DNA of 64,000 nt from NCBI RefSeq assembly GCF_000313135.1, contig NW_004457554.1:916283-980282 (forward strand). Reading direction: 5' to 3'. The translations under genes were made by a program, and so were the position numbers. The stretch comes from Acanthamoeba castellanii str. Neff. Lineage: Eukaryota; Discosea; Longamoebia; Acanthamoebidae. Positions 27,501 through 38,280 of this stretch are shown here, piece by piece. Under the pieces are notes generated by a model, which had not been told where the DNA came from, made no database searches, and was given only the letters and a program-made list of their open reading frames with translations. Numbering within the stretch: the first letter of the stretch is position 1; every line of letters begins with the position of its first letter.

Positions 27501-30109
27501 GAGTTGTGGTGGCGGCGGCGGCGGCGGTGGGTGTTGGTGGCCGAGCAGTGGTATGACGGAATGGTAACAGGAATTTGAAGCACGCTCGTGAGTACCTCCG
27601 AGGGAGATGGCGAGGTTCTGCGTGTTGTAGTACTGGCCTTCATCTCCTGCATAGATGCTGCACCCGACCAATCAGAGAGAAAACCGCGGTTCTTTGCACT
27701 GCGTGGGTTCAAAGGGGGGGCACGTACATCAGTACCTGGTAGTACCGAATGGAACTGCCGCCGTCGCTGGCAGAGGCCAGCCACGAGATTGTGACCGATG
27801 TGGTGGTAATGTCGGTAAGCGTCATTTCCTGCGGCGGACTGGGAGCGGAGGCGCCGCTTGTGGTGAATTGATTACCGGCCGTCGCGTCTGACCTGCCCAC
27901 GCTGTTGATCGCCCGCACCGCGACGGTGTAGCTGGTGCCAGGCATCAGACCTGCCAGAGAGCGTCGGTTGGTCCACTCGCACGCAGGGCGAAGCTCAGCT
28001 GAGCAAGAGAGAGGAGCGAACCGGCAGCGTAGTAGCTTGTCGCGGTGGTGATGGCCGCAGAGCTCTCTGGTCCCCAGCTGCAGCACCAGGAAACAACAGA
28101 CGGATCAGTGAACAGTGCAGGATGATAGGCGGATGGGACTACGAGGGCCGACGACTGAGGGTGGAGAACGTACGAGAGAGAGACTTCGTAGGCCGTGATC
28201 GGGGTGCTGCCGGGGCTGACCGGGGCGGCCCACGAAATGAAGGCCGACGTGACGGTGATGTTGTGAACAATGAGGTCACGCGGTGGAGTCGGCACCGTCG
28301 ACGGAGCGACGGTGGTAAAGTACTCCTCGGATGACGGCGAATATGAGAGACCGCTCAGCGTCAATACAACGATCGTGTAGCTGGTCGAAGCGCTCAAGTC
28401 TGAGGTCAGGGGAGATTGTGCGCAGCGAGTCAGGTTGAGTTCGGCCAGCAATCATGTGCTGCGTCGCAGGTGTGATGGCGGCGTACCGGCGACAGACAAA
28501 AAAGTGGACTCCCTGAAAAAGGATCTGCTGTAGCTGCCGTCCCACCTGTCTCGAGAGTATACGGTAAGAACGCTGGTAAGAGGCACGGGGTGGAATGGGA
28601 AAGGGCGATTGGTACGCATAGAGGAATATCTGGTAGCCTGCGATTGGGTTGCTACCACTGTCGAGCGGGGGCAGCCAAGAGGCGATGGCCGACGTGGAGG
28701 TGATGCTGTTGACGGCCAGGTCCCGTGGTGGGTCGGGCGCCTTCTCGGGCGTGGTGAAGGGTGAGCTGGCCGCTCCGGCCGCAGAGAAACCCACACTGTT
28801 CTGGGCCGACACGGTGACCGTGTATGTTGTTTTGGGCAATAGGGCTGCGCGGCCATGTAGCGTGAGAAGCCAAGCAATACATGTGTCTAGCATATGGGGA
28901 GGGTGCTGCAGAGGGGTGGTGCTTACATGCGATGTGGATGGAGGTGTCCGACACCAAGAAGTCCAGGGTAGGGCCAGTCCACGCAAGACTGACCTTGTAG
29001 GCCAGGATAGTGCTACCGCCGTTGCTGGTTGGCACCAGCCACGAGACCTGCGCGCCCTCGGCTGTGACACCGCTGACCGTCACATTGCGCGGGGCGCTGG
29101 GAACGGTCGTAGTGGTGGTGAATGTCGTGGCGCCCGACCCTGCCGCCGAGTAGCCGACGGCATTCTTGGCCACCACAGCAAAGGTGACGCTCGTTCCAGG
29201 CGGTATGCCTAAGACGAAACCCTGGTAAGCCCAATTCTCGTCGCCGTTGCACGGGGTAAGCGGCCATGTACCACTGAGATCCACGTAGGTGTTGAGGACT
29301 CCGTCCCAGGTCAGCTGCGTCGCGCCATTGTACCTGCGCACCGCCAAAGACATACATTAGGCATCGTTAGCATTTTGGTTGGCCCGGTTGGGGCGAGGCA
29401 GGAGCGGTAATATACGTCAAAGTGACCCGGTAGCCCTCCAAGGGGCTGTTTCCGTCGCTGAGTGGGGCCAGCCACGAGACGCGGGCCGTGGTAGAGGTGA
29501 CACTGTCGACTGCCACGCTGCGCGGTGCGCTCGGTACGGAGAGGGTGAGGGTGGTCAGGCTCCGCGTCAAGGCAGCAGAGAAGCCCACGGCGTTGATGGC
29601 CCACACATTGACCGTGTAGGTCCTCCCGGGCGTCAGACCTGTCACGGCACTGAGTGTGGAATCCAAAAAATGGGGCCTGGCAAGACCGTACCAGTAGCGG
29701 ACAGGAACGTAGAAAAGGACTGGAAATAGCTGCTCGCATCTTCATAGCTACACCATCACCATCATCAACACACCGGCGAGAACAGGATCACCTTCTCTTC
29801 TTCCAATAAGAATCAAGTGGTGGAAGGTCTGAGAGGGAGCACGTACAAGATGCCAATCTGGTAGGAGTGAAGGGGACTGGTGCCGTTGCTCAGCGGCGGG
29901 AGCCACGAGATGAGGGCCGATGTGGGGGTGATGCTGCTCAAGGTCATATCTCTCGGCGAGCTTGGTGCGGAAGGACTGAGAGTGACAAAATTACTGACTC
30001 CGGTTCCGTCCGCAGAGGCGCCTTCCACGTTGACCGCTTTAACGACCAGAGTGTAGCTCGTGCTGGGCAACAGATCTGGCGTGTTGTGTGTTGTGTGTGG
30101 CGTGCGTTA

Positions 30110-30141
<32 letters not shown>

Positions 30142-33100
30142 AGAGAGGGAAGGAGAGGGAAGGCCAGTACTAGTAGGGGCGTAGGAGGTGGTGGTAGAGG
30201 TTATGGTGCTGGTCTCGGTTCCCCAGCTGCATCACCACAACGACGGGAGTTTAGATAGCCCAGGGACGTGCGGCTCATGCGAGCGCTAGGTAAGGAGGCC
30301 GTACGATAGAACGATATTGTAGCGGATGATTGGACTTCCGCCGTCGCTGGTCGGCGCCAGCCACGAGATGAGGGCCGACGTGGTGGTGATGCTGCTGACC
30401 GTCTTGTCTCGGGGGGCACTGGGCGGATTGATGGCCACCGTGGTAAAGTACGTACTCCCCGTCCCGTCGAGCGACAGGCCTCTGCTGTTGATCGCCCTCA
30501 CGGCCACTGTGTAGATGGTCGAGTGATAGAGATCTGTCACACCAATCATGGGTCAATACCAGCCCCGCCTCGAGAGAAGAAGCGAGAGAGCGAGAGCGTA
30601 CTGATGGCCTGGTAGTAGGTGGTGGAGACGTAGAAAAAGTCATCTTTAACCGAACCCCTGCGCACCCCGCACATGTTACTAGTCCGGTCGACAATTAATT
30701 GAAAGAGGGGAAGCGGCGGCAGGGAGAAGAAAACGAGAGAGCAGCCACGCACCCCAGGAGATACGAGAGAGCGACCTGGTAGCCCGTGATGGGACTGTTG
30801 CCGTCACTGAGCGGAGGTGACCACGTTATGTAGGCGGACGAGGTGGTGATGCTGCTAAAGGCCTTGTCCCTCGGTGGGCTGGGCGTGGTGACGGCAATCG
30901 TATCGAAGCCGAGGTGCGCCGGATCCGAGAAGCCCAGTCCATTCATCGCCCACACATAGACCGTGTAGGTGGTGCCCGATGAAAGATCTACAGCAAGCGC
31001 CCTTCGCCTGTGAGTAGGGGAGCTGACCGTTACAATACTCTTACTAACGCTGGTATGCACCTGATAAGGCCGTGAATGTTCCGTAGACGAGACGGAATTC
31101 GCTCTGTCCGTTCCAACTGCACCAGATAGTAGAGATTGGTCAGCTAAGAGGACAAGGATCTGCAGAGGGAGGCGCGTACTAGAGACCGACCTGGTAGCCC
31201 GTGATGGGACTGTTGCCGTCACTGAGCGGAGTCGACCACGTGACGAAGGCGAATGTGGTAGTGATGTTGCTGACGGCAAGGTTACGTGGCGCGCTCGGTG
31301 CAGAGAGGGATAGCGTGGTGAACGAGCGGCTTCCACCCTCCGAGTACCCGACGCCATTGAGCGCCCACACATAGACCGTGTAGGCGGTGCCGGACGATAG
31401 GCCTGCAACGAGCAATCGAAAAAGACAATGAGCGCGAACAAGAGAGCGAGCTGTCAGGCGGAAGGTGCAGTGTTCAAACCTGTCAAGGTAAAGGGACTTC
31501 CATAGGCGAAGTAATAGCTGCTGTCTGCGCCCCAACTGAGTGGTGTTGTCCGAAGATGAGCGATCAGAGCGACAAAAGAACGAAGAAGAACGAAGCAGGG
31601 GTGGACGGATTGGCGGATTAGGGGAGGCACGTACACGAGACCGACCTGGTAGCTTGATATGGGGCTGGCGCCATCGTTGAGCGGAGCGGACCACGAAACG
31701 ACTGCGGACGTCGGAGTCACGCTGCTAACTGTCACGTTCCGGGGAGGGCCGGAGACTGTAGCACGGCGTACGCGCTCGTTGGCTTCTACCACATCCCCTC
31801 CTTCTTTTCTTGCCGCGTAAGAACAGAGAAGTGCGTGGGTGCAAGAATGAATGAAGGCGGAGTAAAAATCGCACCTGAGTTGCCAGCAGCTGTGGAGGAA
31901 CACTTGTCGTTCGCACAGGCGCCCTCGGAAAAGGTGTTGAAGTTGTGCGTCTCCGGATAGCGGTGCACCGCTCCGTTTTCTAATGTAAACAAGAAGTGGT
32001 ACGGCTGGCAGCCGTCGTTTATCGGCGAGCTGGCCGCTTCCGTGAAGTAATTACCCTGCAACACGTTTTTGAGGATCAGCTGATGAAGCTTCATTGAGGG
32101 TGTAGCCTGGCGTGAGTGGGAATGCGAACCATGCCAGGGGTACCACCGATGTCGAGGGCCAGGTCGACAGTCACACCATTGATTACCACCTGACTGGACG
32201 TAGGGGCGCCCGATGGATCCCAAAACGTGGCAAAGTATCGTATCTTGTCGTCCTGCGACCATGGAGAGAAGGAAGCACAGTGAGTCACCAACAGAGCGAA
32301 CCGCACGAGCAACGCTGGTGTCAGCACCTGCATCACGATGTGGGAGCCCGACGCAATGGCAGAACGGAGGGGCTTGACGGCGTCGGCGCAAGAGCTAAGA
32401 CGCGTTGTCCTTTTTGTTCACAACAGCGATTAGCCACACGCCAACGATTCACTAATGCGACAGAGGAGCTACCAGTAATAGTGGCCATTGGAATCGAATC
32501 CAACGCCCGCTCCAGCGTGACGAAATGCGGGCGAGAGGAATATGTCTCTGGACTCCTCGCTACAGAGCGCGTGAGCGGCAGCCGCCTATGTGGAGAGTGG
32601 ATGACAGTTGAAGTGGGACGTGCGAAAACCAAGCTTTAACCAAGCACGATGGAGTACCAAGGAGCTGGTTGCATTCGTGGCTTGCAAAAGAACTCTCTGC
32701 GCTATGATTCTGTACATGACACATCGGATGCTATCAGGAAGGACGGAAGGAAGGACAACATGGAATGGAGAGATCGGCTGGTGATGACGTACCCGTCTGG
32801 GCAGGCATGGGCACTTACGAGCCGTGTTGAGTCATCACAGTCGTCGCGCTGGAGTTGATGGCACGTCGCCTGTCACGGGGCCATAAGAAGAGGTCCACCA
32901 GAGTCAGCTGGTCAATCGCACCAAGGCAAAAATCACCCGGGCTGGTGTGTACCAGGTTCGTGGAGTGAGCGCGAGCACGCTCCGATAGTGTGGTATCGAA
33001 CCAAAGCGGTTCTCTCGCGGTCGTGGCATTTGCTGCGCTTTGTAATTTACAGTCCGCTCCCAAGAGGGGGTAGCTCGCGTCAACGAAGGTTGTTGGCCCT

Positions 33101-33354
33101 CCTGCTCATCACCATTCCTGTTACTTACGAGCCACCTGGTGATGGGAGCAGCGGGAGAATGGGCAGGAGCAAGTACCAACACGGGCGGCATTGATGAGGG
33201 CAAGAAACGTTCGTTCCTCGTACGAGGCCGAGTGTGCGCCGATTGTACAACTGCTCGCCGGGAGCGGGTGGAGAGGTTGACCACTCGCCAGAGTGGTCAA
33301 GAGGACAGTTGTCACCACTGCCCCCAACAGCAGCCAGTGACCCAGTCCCTTCAT
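24536..33354 (-). CDS. Giant secreted protein: CAP/SCP domain, about ten FN3 modules, Ser/Pro/Thr mucin-like tail
   Basis: The ATG at 33354 opens a signal peptide (MKGLGHWLLLGAVVTTVLL). Spliced exons give a CAP/SCP fold: YEERTFLALINAAR, EPLWFDTTLSERARAHST, SPAFRHAGAGVGFDSNGHYY. A short exon coding ASGSHIVMQ then joins in phase to DDKIRYFATFWDPSGAP, an Ig-like module often found after CAP domains in bacterial proteins. About ten FN3 modules follow (pattern PSAPRNVTV, SWLAPLSDGNSPI, YQVGLxY, YTVYVWAxNxVG), each cut by an intron at a similar point. The last exon codes about 950 residues of Ser/Pro/Thr/Arg repeats and ends TLPPI with no membrane span. The protein probably has about 2,200 residues, is heavily O-glycosylated, and lies in the cell coat or cyst wall or is released. 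The join near 33180 may use a 7-base microexon and is uncertain. Confidence 0.75.
24560..27400 (-). repeat. Long degenerate coding repeat, Ser/Pro/Thr-rich mucin-like tail
   Basis: Units such as SPSASITSSRSPSTTPTR recur with changes over about 2.8 kb without a stop codon in the minus frame. The repetition also keeps a plus frame open for 855 codons (Leu/Gly/Val-rich), which is an antisense shadow. Nearly every third residue is Ser, as in mucins and cell-wall proteins. Confidence 0.9.
30107..30162. repeat. (GT)n plus (GA)n microsatellite in an FN3 intron
   Basis: A GTGTGT run turns into GAGAGA and GAAGG repeats between two FN3-coding exons on the minus strand. It is intronic. Confidence 0.85.
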
Positions 33355-33602
33355 TGATGCTGTCACGTTCTAGCGGTTGCACAGGGGAAAGAGGGGGGGG
33401 GAGCTGAAGAAGAAAATCTCGTCTCTATTATAGATGAAATGGACCTCGTGGACACGTACAAAAAAGGCATCACTACTTGCTTTGGCCCTCGCTTGCAATC
33501 CACAACCCACGAACAGTGCCGCCTTCAGCTAAACCAGCAAACAAAACAAAATGATACGTATTTTATTCTGTTCGACTTCTTTTCAGGGTTCCAAGGAACA
33601 AG
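33355..33602. promoter_or_regulatory. Divergent promoter region between CAP-FN3 gene and F-box GTPase gene
   Basis: The two start codons are 248 bases apart on opposite strands. The region becomes AT-rich towards 33535-33590 (ACAAAATGATACGTATTTTATT). A shared promoter is likely; no motif can be named. Confidence 0.45.
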
Positions 33603-36600
33603 ATGGAGGAGACACCAGCGACCACACCAGCGGCGCACCTACAACCCTCACCGCGTGCAGGAGGAGAAGGAGAATGCTACTTTGATTGGCTGGCGGACGA
33701 GCTGGTACTTCACATCTTGAGCTTCCTGCCCCACCACCCTTGCCCCTCGCACACGGCCCTCCTCCTGCCGGCCGTGTGTCGTCGCTGGGCGTGGGTGGTC
33801 CGCGACCGCAGCCTCGGCCCCGCCAATCTCGCCCTCGCCGACCTGCTCGACGGTGCCGAGGCCCTGCGCGAGCTGCCCGGCCTGGCCGGCTACGATACCG
33901 TACCGAGCGTCAAGAAGGGCTACGCCATCGACAAGGCCACCTCCGTGGGCCTGCCGCTACGTTGGTCGGTCAACGCCCTTGTGTGCGGCCCGCGCGGTAC
34001 GGGCAAGTCCACGCTGGCCGGGCTGCTGCTCTACTTCTACGGCGCCGCGACGCAGCTGGAGCTCGATCGCACGAAGCAAGAGCTCGAGGTCCTCTACGAG
34101 GGCCTGCAGCAGCCGAAGCTGCCCAAGGGCAATCCCTACGCCGGGCGCGACAGCACCTGCGGCAAGCAGAACCTCTACTCGGCGCTGTGCGATCGCACGC
34201 GGGAGGAACGTGTCAGCGGGCGATCAGTCCACGGCCACACCAGACAAGTGGCCGTCTGGCCAAGGTACCGCCCATGTGTGTGTGGCGTGTGGCGTGTGGC
34301 GTGCGGCGTGTGGCGTGCGGCGTGCGGCGTGTAGCGTGTGGCGTGTGTGCGTGTGCGTGTGTAATGGTGGTTCCGTTCTAATCCTGCATGCTGTTTGCGC
34401 GCAGATGCACGCTGACGCTGATGGACACCCCCGGGTCGTATGAGCTGCCCAAGCCCTTCATGTCCGCAGCATTTGGGGTACGCTCGGCACCACCGGGATG
34501 AGCGTCGACGCAGATCCCGCATGAAGCTTGCACCTGACACCTGAATCTTTTCTCAGGCTCAGTGCGGCGTCGTGGTGGTGGATGCCACCACAATATTGAA
34601 CGACCAGCACAAGCTCCCTGAGGTGCCCTCCCCTTCAAGACGAACAATTGCGTCAAGTGAATGATGGTCTGACATGCGGAGGACCAACAGGGAGCTGAGC
34701 TGCTCCCTGTATACAAATTCTTTGACGTGAGCCCGCTAAAGCGCGTCACGGATCAACTGGCGGTGTTGAGGACCAACAACGTTAAGTGCGTGCGCAGGCC
34801 ACTCCTCTCTCATGCGTTGCTCTCGTTGCTCACCGGTTGTGAGTACTGACCCCTTTGGGTCAACACAGGCGATTGATCTTTCTGATCAACAAGATGGACA
34901 GGGTCAAATATTCGCAGGATGTCTTTGAGAAGGTGTGCGCCGAGCTGCTCGTGTTGGTGCGCGGTTGCCTTAGCCCCTTCCCCCCCAGCATCTCGTGATG
35001 TTCACTGAACCGCCACGCACGCTGCGCGGGCTGCGCAGGTGGGCACCACGGCCAAGAACTATTGGCCTCAGAACAACCTCGTCTTCATCCCCAGCTCCTA
35101 CAGGGACCTCACGACCCTCTTCGGCCCCAAGGCAAAGGGCTCAGCCTCACCGATCCTCGACGAAGACCTGGACTTCGTCCTCCCGCCCTCGTCACCCTAC
35201 TACACCCTCAAGCAGAAGAAGGATCCCAAAGGCAACCACCCAACGCACTCCACGACATTTTGGCCAAAAGATGACTAAATTTTCAGCTTGGCTTGTGGTG
35301 GTCGTGGTGGTCTGCAGGCGATCTAAGCTGGTTTAAGGGCCAGAACCTGCTGCAGGCGCTTCAACAGGGTACGTCCCTCCGCTGCAGTGCAGTGGGTGTG
35401 CTTCCGTGTCGCAAGTTCTGACACGTTTCGTTGTGCTGTGTCATCATCATCATGGGCGCCATTGCCAGTGTTCATTCAGCGCATCAACACCGCTCCTTCC
35501 GAGCTCATGCGCAGGGCCGAGCAGCCGCTGCGATTTTGCATGGGTACGACGCACAACAGACCGCTTCTCTCCGCGGTTGGGTCCACTTTCCACTTACTCG
35601 TACGCTGCGCGACAGACAAGGTCTACCCCAAGGCTGGCGGTTCTCACCGCAAAGGCCTGGTGGTGTCGGGATTCGTGGAAACAGGCACAATCTTCCCCCC
35701 CCCTCCACACCCAATCTTTGTAGGTCGACTAACTTCTTCCAACACTACTGATGGGGGGTGGGTGGTCCTACGTAGGCATCTTGTTGAAGGGAAGCAAACT
35801 CTTCATTTGGCCCGCGGATGCCACGTTCGCCTCCCAATTCTGGGTCTTCTCCATGCACTTCAACCGCCGGTTTGCTTCTCACTCTCATTGAGACTCGCAT
35901 TGCAATCGCAACGCATCACCGACCAACATGACATGACACGATCCTTCTTCAGGGAAATTGAGTCTGCTTACCCGGGCCAGTGGGTGAGCATCCTGTTGCG
36001 CTCGGACGATCCGGCTATGACCTCGCTGAAGGCCGTCCGCCGCGGTATGGTCGCCGTCAAAGCCAAAACGAGTGCGTCCCTGCAGCCCCGCTTTACAACC
36101 CCCTTAGCCTAGTCGAACTAACGACACCCCACAATATCAGCCAAGTCAATCAAGAGCCACGCGCAGGAGATCATGGCCACGATCTCGCTCACCACACACA
36201 TGCGGCTTGCGGTACGTCTCTCAGCTCTGCTGGCGGCTGGTGTGACCGAGCGTGTACAAAAGAACAGAAAAAAAAATCAACTTTCCCCGATTATTTATTG
36301 CAGGCCTCACTCGCGCCGGTGCTGTACTGTGGGACGAGCGTGGTGCCCTGTAAGGTGGTGGAGGTCATCTCTAAGCTCGACAAAGTCGGGAAGGAGCTCC
36401 CCGGCGTCGCCCATCTCAAGGGTCACAACGCGCTGGGTACGTTCTACCTTCCACCACCTCCTCCTCCTCCTCCTCTCCTATCGCTGCTGTTGACCCATGC
36501 GTGTATGTTGTTCTCCTCCGCCTGCAGTGAAATTGCAGCCGCTGAAGCCCCTCTTCTGCGAGCCGTTCATACCGACGCCCACCGCTGCGTCGGCGGCCGG

Positions 36601-36736
36601 CGAGAAGAAGGCCGCGACTTCGTCGACGAAGTCGCCCAAGGTCCCCAAGCGCGTCAACTCGCTCGGCCGATTCGTCCTACGCGACAACCACGTCACCTTC
36701 GCCGTCGGCTCCATACAATCCGTGGTCTACTCCTGA
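33603..36736 (+). CDS. F-box domain fused to translation-factor-like (HBS1/eEF1A-type) GTPase
   Basis: The ATG at 33603 starts MEETPATTPA. The first 75 or so residues include an F-box-like helix set (DWLADELVLHILSFLPHH, VCRRWAWVVRDRSL), which normally binds SKP1 of SCF ubiquitin ligases. Then comes a GTPase of the EF-Tu superfamily: GPRGTGKST (P-loop), LMDTPGSYELP (DxxG), CGVVVVDATT and LIFLINKMDRVKYS (NKMD), spread over small exons. Beta-barrel domains follow: QPLRFCM, GLVVSGFVETG, a segment ending in AVRRGMVA, VLYCGTSVVPCKVVEV, and a last exon LGRFVLRDNHVTFAVGSI, which resembles the final domain of eEF1A/HBS1/eRF3. The protein ends at TGA 36734-36736, tail to tail with the next gene. It may couple ribosome rescue or elongation to ubiquitination. 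Several middle exon joins were not proven base by base. Confidence 0.78.
34278..34362. repeat. GTGTGGC/GTGCGGC tandem repeat in an intron
   Basis: Ten or so copies of a 7-base GTGTGGC/GTGCGGC unit, grading into GTGTGC repeats. They lie in the F-box GTPase intron just after the exon coding DRTREERV and before the acceptor GCGCAG ahead of the DTPG exon. Confidence 0.85.
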
Positions 36737-36783
36737 TCATATCATATCCGTCATCGACGACCACTTCGCGGTTAAGGTGTACA

Positions 36784-38044
36784 TCAAAGCCAATAGGTCG
36801 GGTATTGCATGGCTCGAGGGATGTTGTTTACAAGGATGCCCACCAGGATGAGGATGAGCACGTTCATGATCGCCACGCCGATGTACCACCAGCCGAGGAC
36901 GTGTAAGCTCGGCGTGACGATGTACAACAGCGACAACGCGCCGCCGGGCGGGTTCATGGTACCTTGCGCGATCGGACAGGTGGTGAGACGCGAAAAGGCA
37001 TCATCATCATAACAGAGGGGGAGAGGTGAGTACCGGTGATGGCCATGGCGGCAATGGCGGTGGCGACCGACAGAGCGCCCGCGAGCCATGTGAGCGACGT
37101 GGAGGCAAACGCCTTCTGGAAGGCCACCGCCAGTAGCGAAGATAGGGCGCCTCCCCCGATCATGTTGCGCGGCTGGGCTGCAGGTCACCCCACAACTCAG
37201 AGGTGAGCAAACGCAGAGCAGAGGACTTGGGTGGTGGTTTGTACCGGTGGGCAGGTCCGGCAGTGCAAAGATGAGGGTGGCCGCAGCTCCCTCGGCCGCA
37301 AAGAAGCTGGGCACGTCCGAGGGCAAGGCGTACTGCGCCACCAGCCCCGTCACCGCAATGCCCACAAATGCGCCCAACCACGACCACGCGGCCTTGTGCA
37401 CCGATGATGGCCACGGCGAGCTGCGTAGGGGGCCAAAAAAAAGGCAACTTGTAAACGACTCGTCGAGTGGAGGGGCATGAAGGTATGTACTTGAACAGAG
37501 GTACGAGGGAGAGCTTGTATGCACAGGAGAAGGGCGTCTCGATGCCGTAGCTGTAGGTGCGCGGGGAGGGGAAGAGGGATCGCCAAAGGGGAAGCAGGGT
37601 GTCCTTCAGCGGATGCCGCACCCGCAGCCAACTGCTGCGCTGCTTCTCCCTCCACATGGACATCCACCCCTTCTTCGTGTCCTCCTCCCTCCCCTGAGAC
37701 GTTTCTCCCTCTGCCCCAGCCGCAGCGGCGGTTGGCGAAGTAGCCGTGGTCTCCTCTGATGTTGGCCGCCCCCGAGAGTCGAGCTGCCGGAGGTGAGTCG
37801 CCTCTACGTCGTAGGGCTCCTCCTCTTCCCCTTCATGTTCTACCACGTGCTGCTGGCCGGCGGGAGGCAGTCGGCCCATCCAGGCGAGTAGTGGCTGGCG
37901 GCAGCTCTGGGGGAGACTCGCGAAGACCTCCTCCCGCTGCGCTCTGGTAGACCTGAAGAGTGCATCCACCAGCTCGTGCCACCTCTCCTTCTCTTCTTCC
38001 TCTTCGGACCCTGTGTCGTGGTGAGATGCTGTCTGCTGCTCCAT
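36784..38044 (-). CDS. HPP-family integral membrane protein
   Basis: The minus-strand ATG at 38044 gives a hydrophilic N-terminal half of about 190 residues, rich in Glu and Ser, then four membrane segments: AAWSWLGAFVGIAVTGLVA, AAEGAAATLIFALPDLP, SLTWLAGALSVATAIAAMA and WWYIGVAIMNVLILILVGILV. The HPP family marks are present: QPRNMIGGGALSSLL and MNPPGGALSLLYI, where the family-naming His-Pro-Pro is Asn-Pro-Pro. HPP proteins include plastid nitrite transporters in plants and uncharacterised bacterial membrane proteins. The bacterial proteins lack the long N-terminal extension. It is probably an anion transporter of an internal membrane; substrate unknown. Its stop codon is only 47 bases from that of the F-box GTPase gene. 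Confidence 0.82.
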
Positions 38045-38280
38045 GGCTTGTGAAATCTCTCCAGTCCTGTTGCGGGCGCTCGTCTCAAGAGTCGCAAGCT
38101 GGGCCTTTGACTTCGTTGCAGAGAGCCACCCTTCACCAGCAATTCCGCCGGAAAGCAGCTCGCTGACAGCGACACCCCGACCAGCGCTGATTGGTTGGTT
38201 TTTATTTTATACATACAGCACGGCAGGATGGTCCTCATGGTGTGCTGTACAAAAAAGGCCTATAACGTCATCAGTGTCGA

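Noticed and set aside
25011..27578. 855-codon plus-strand ORF
   Set aside because: It is the antisense of the Ser/Pro-rich mucin tail. Its Leu/Gly/Val repetition is only a mirror of the coding repeat, and it has no ATG context or domain.
32091..32336. Apparent secreted protein start MQVLTPALLVRF
   Set aside because: The segment lies in an intron. The exons on both sides join in phase via a small exon, and the true signal peptide is at 33354.
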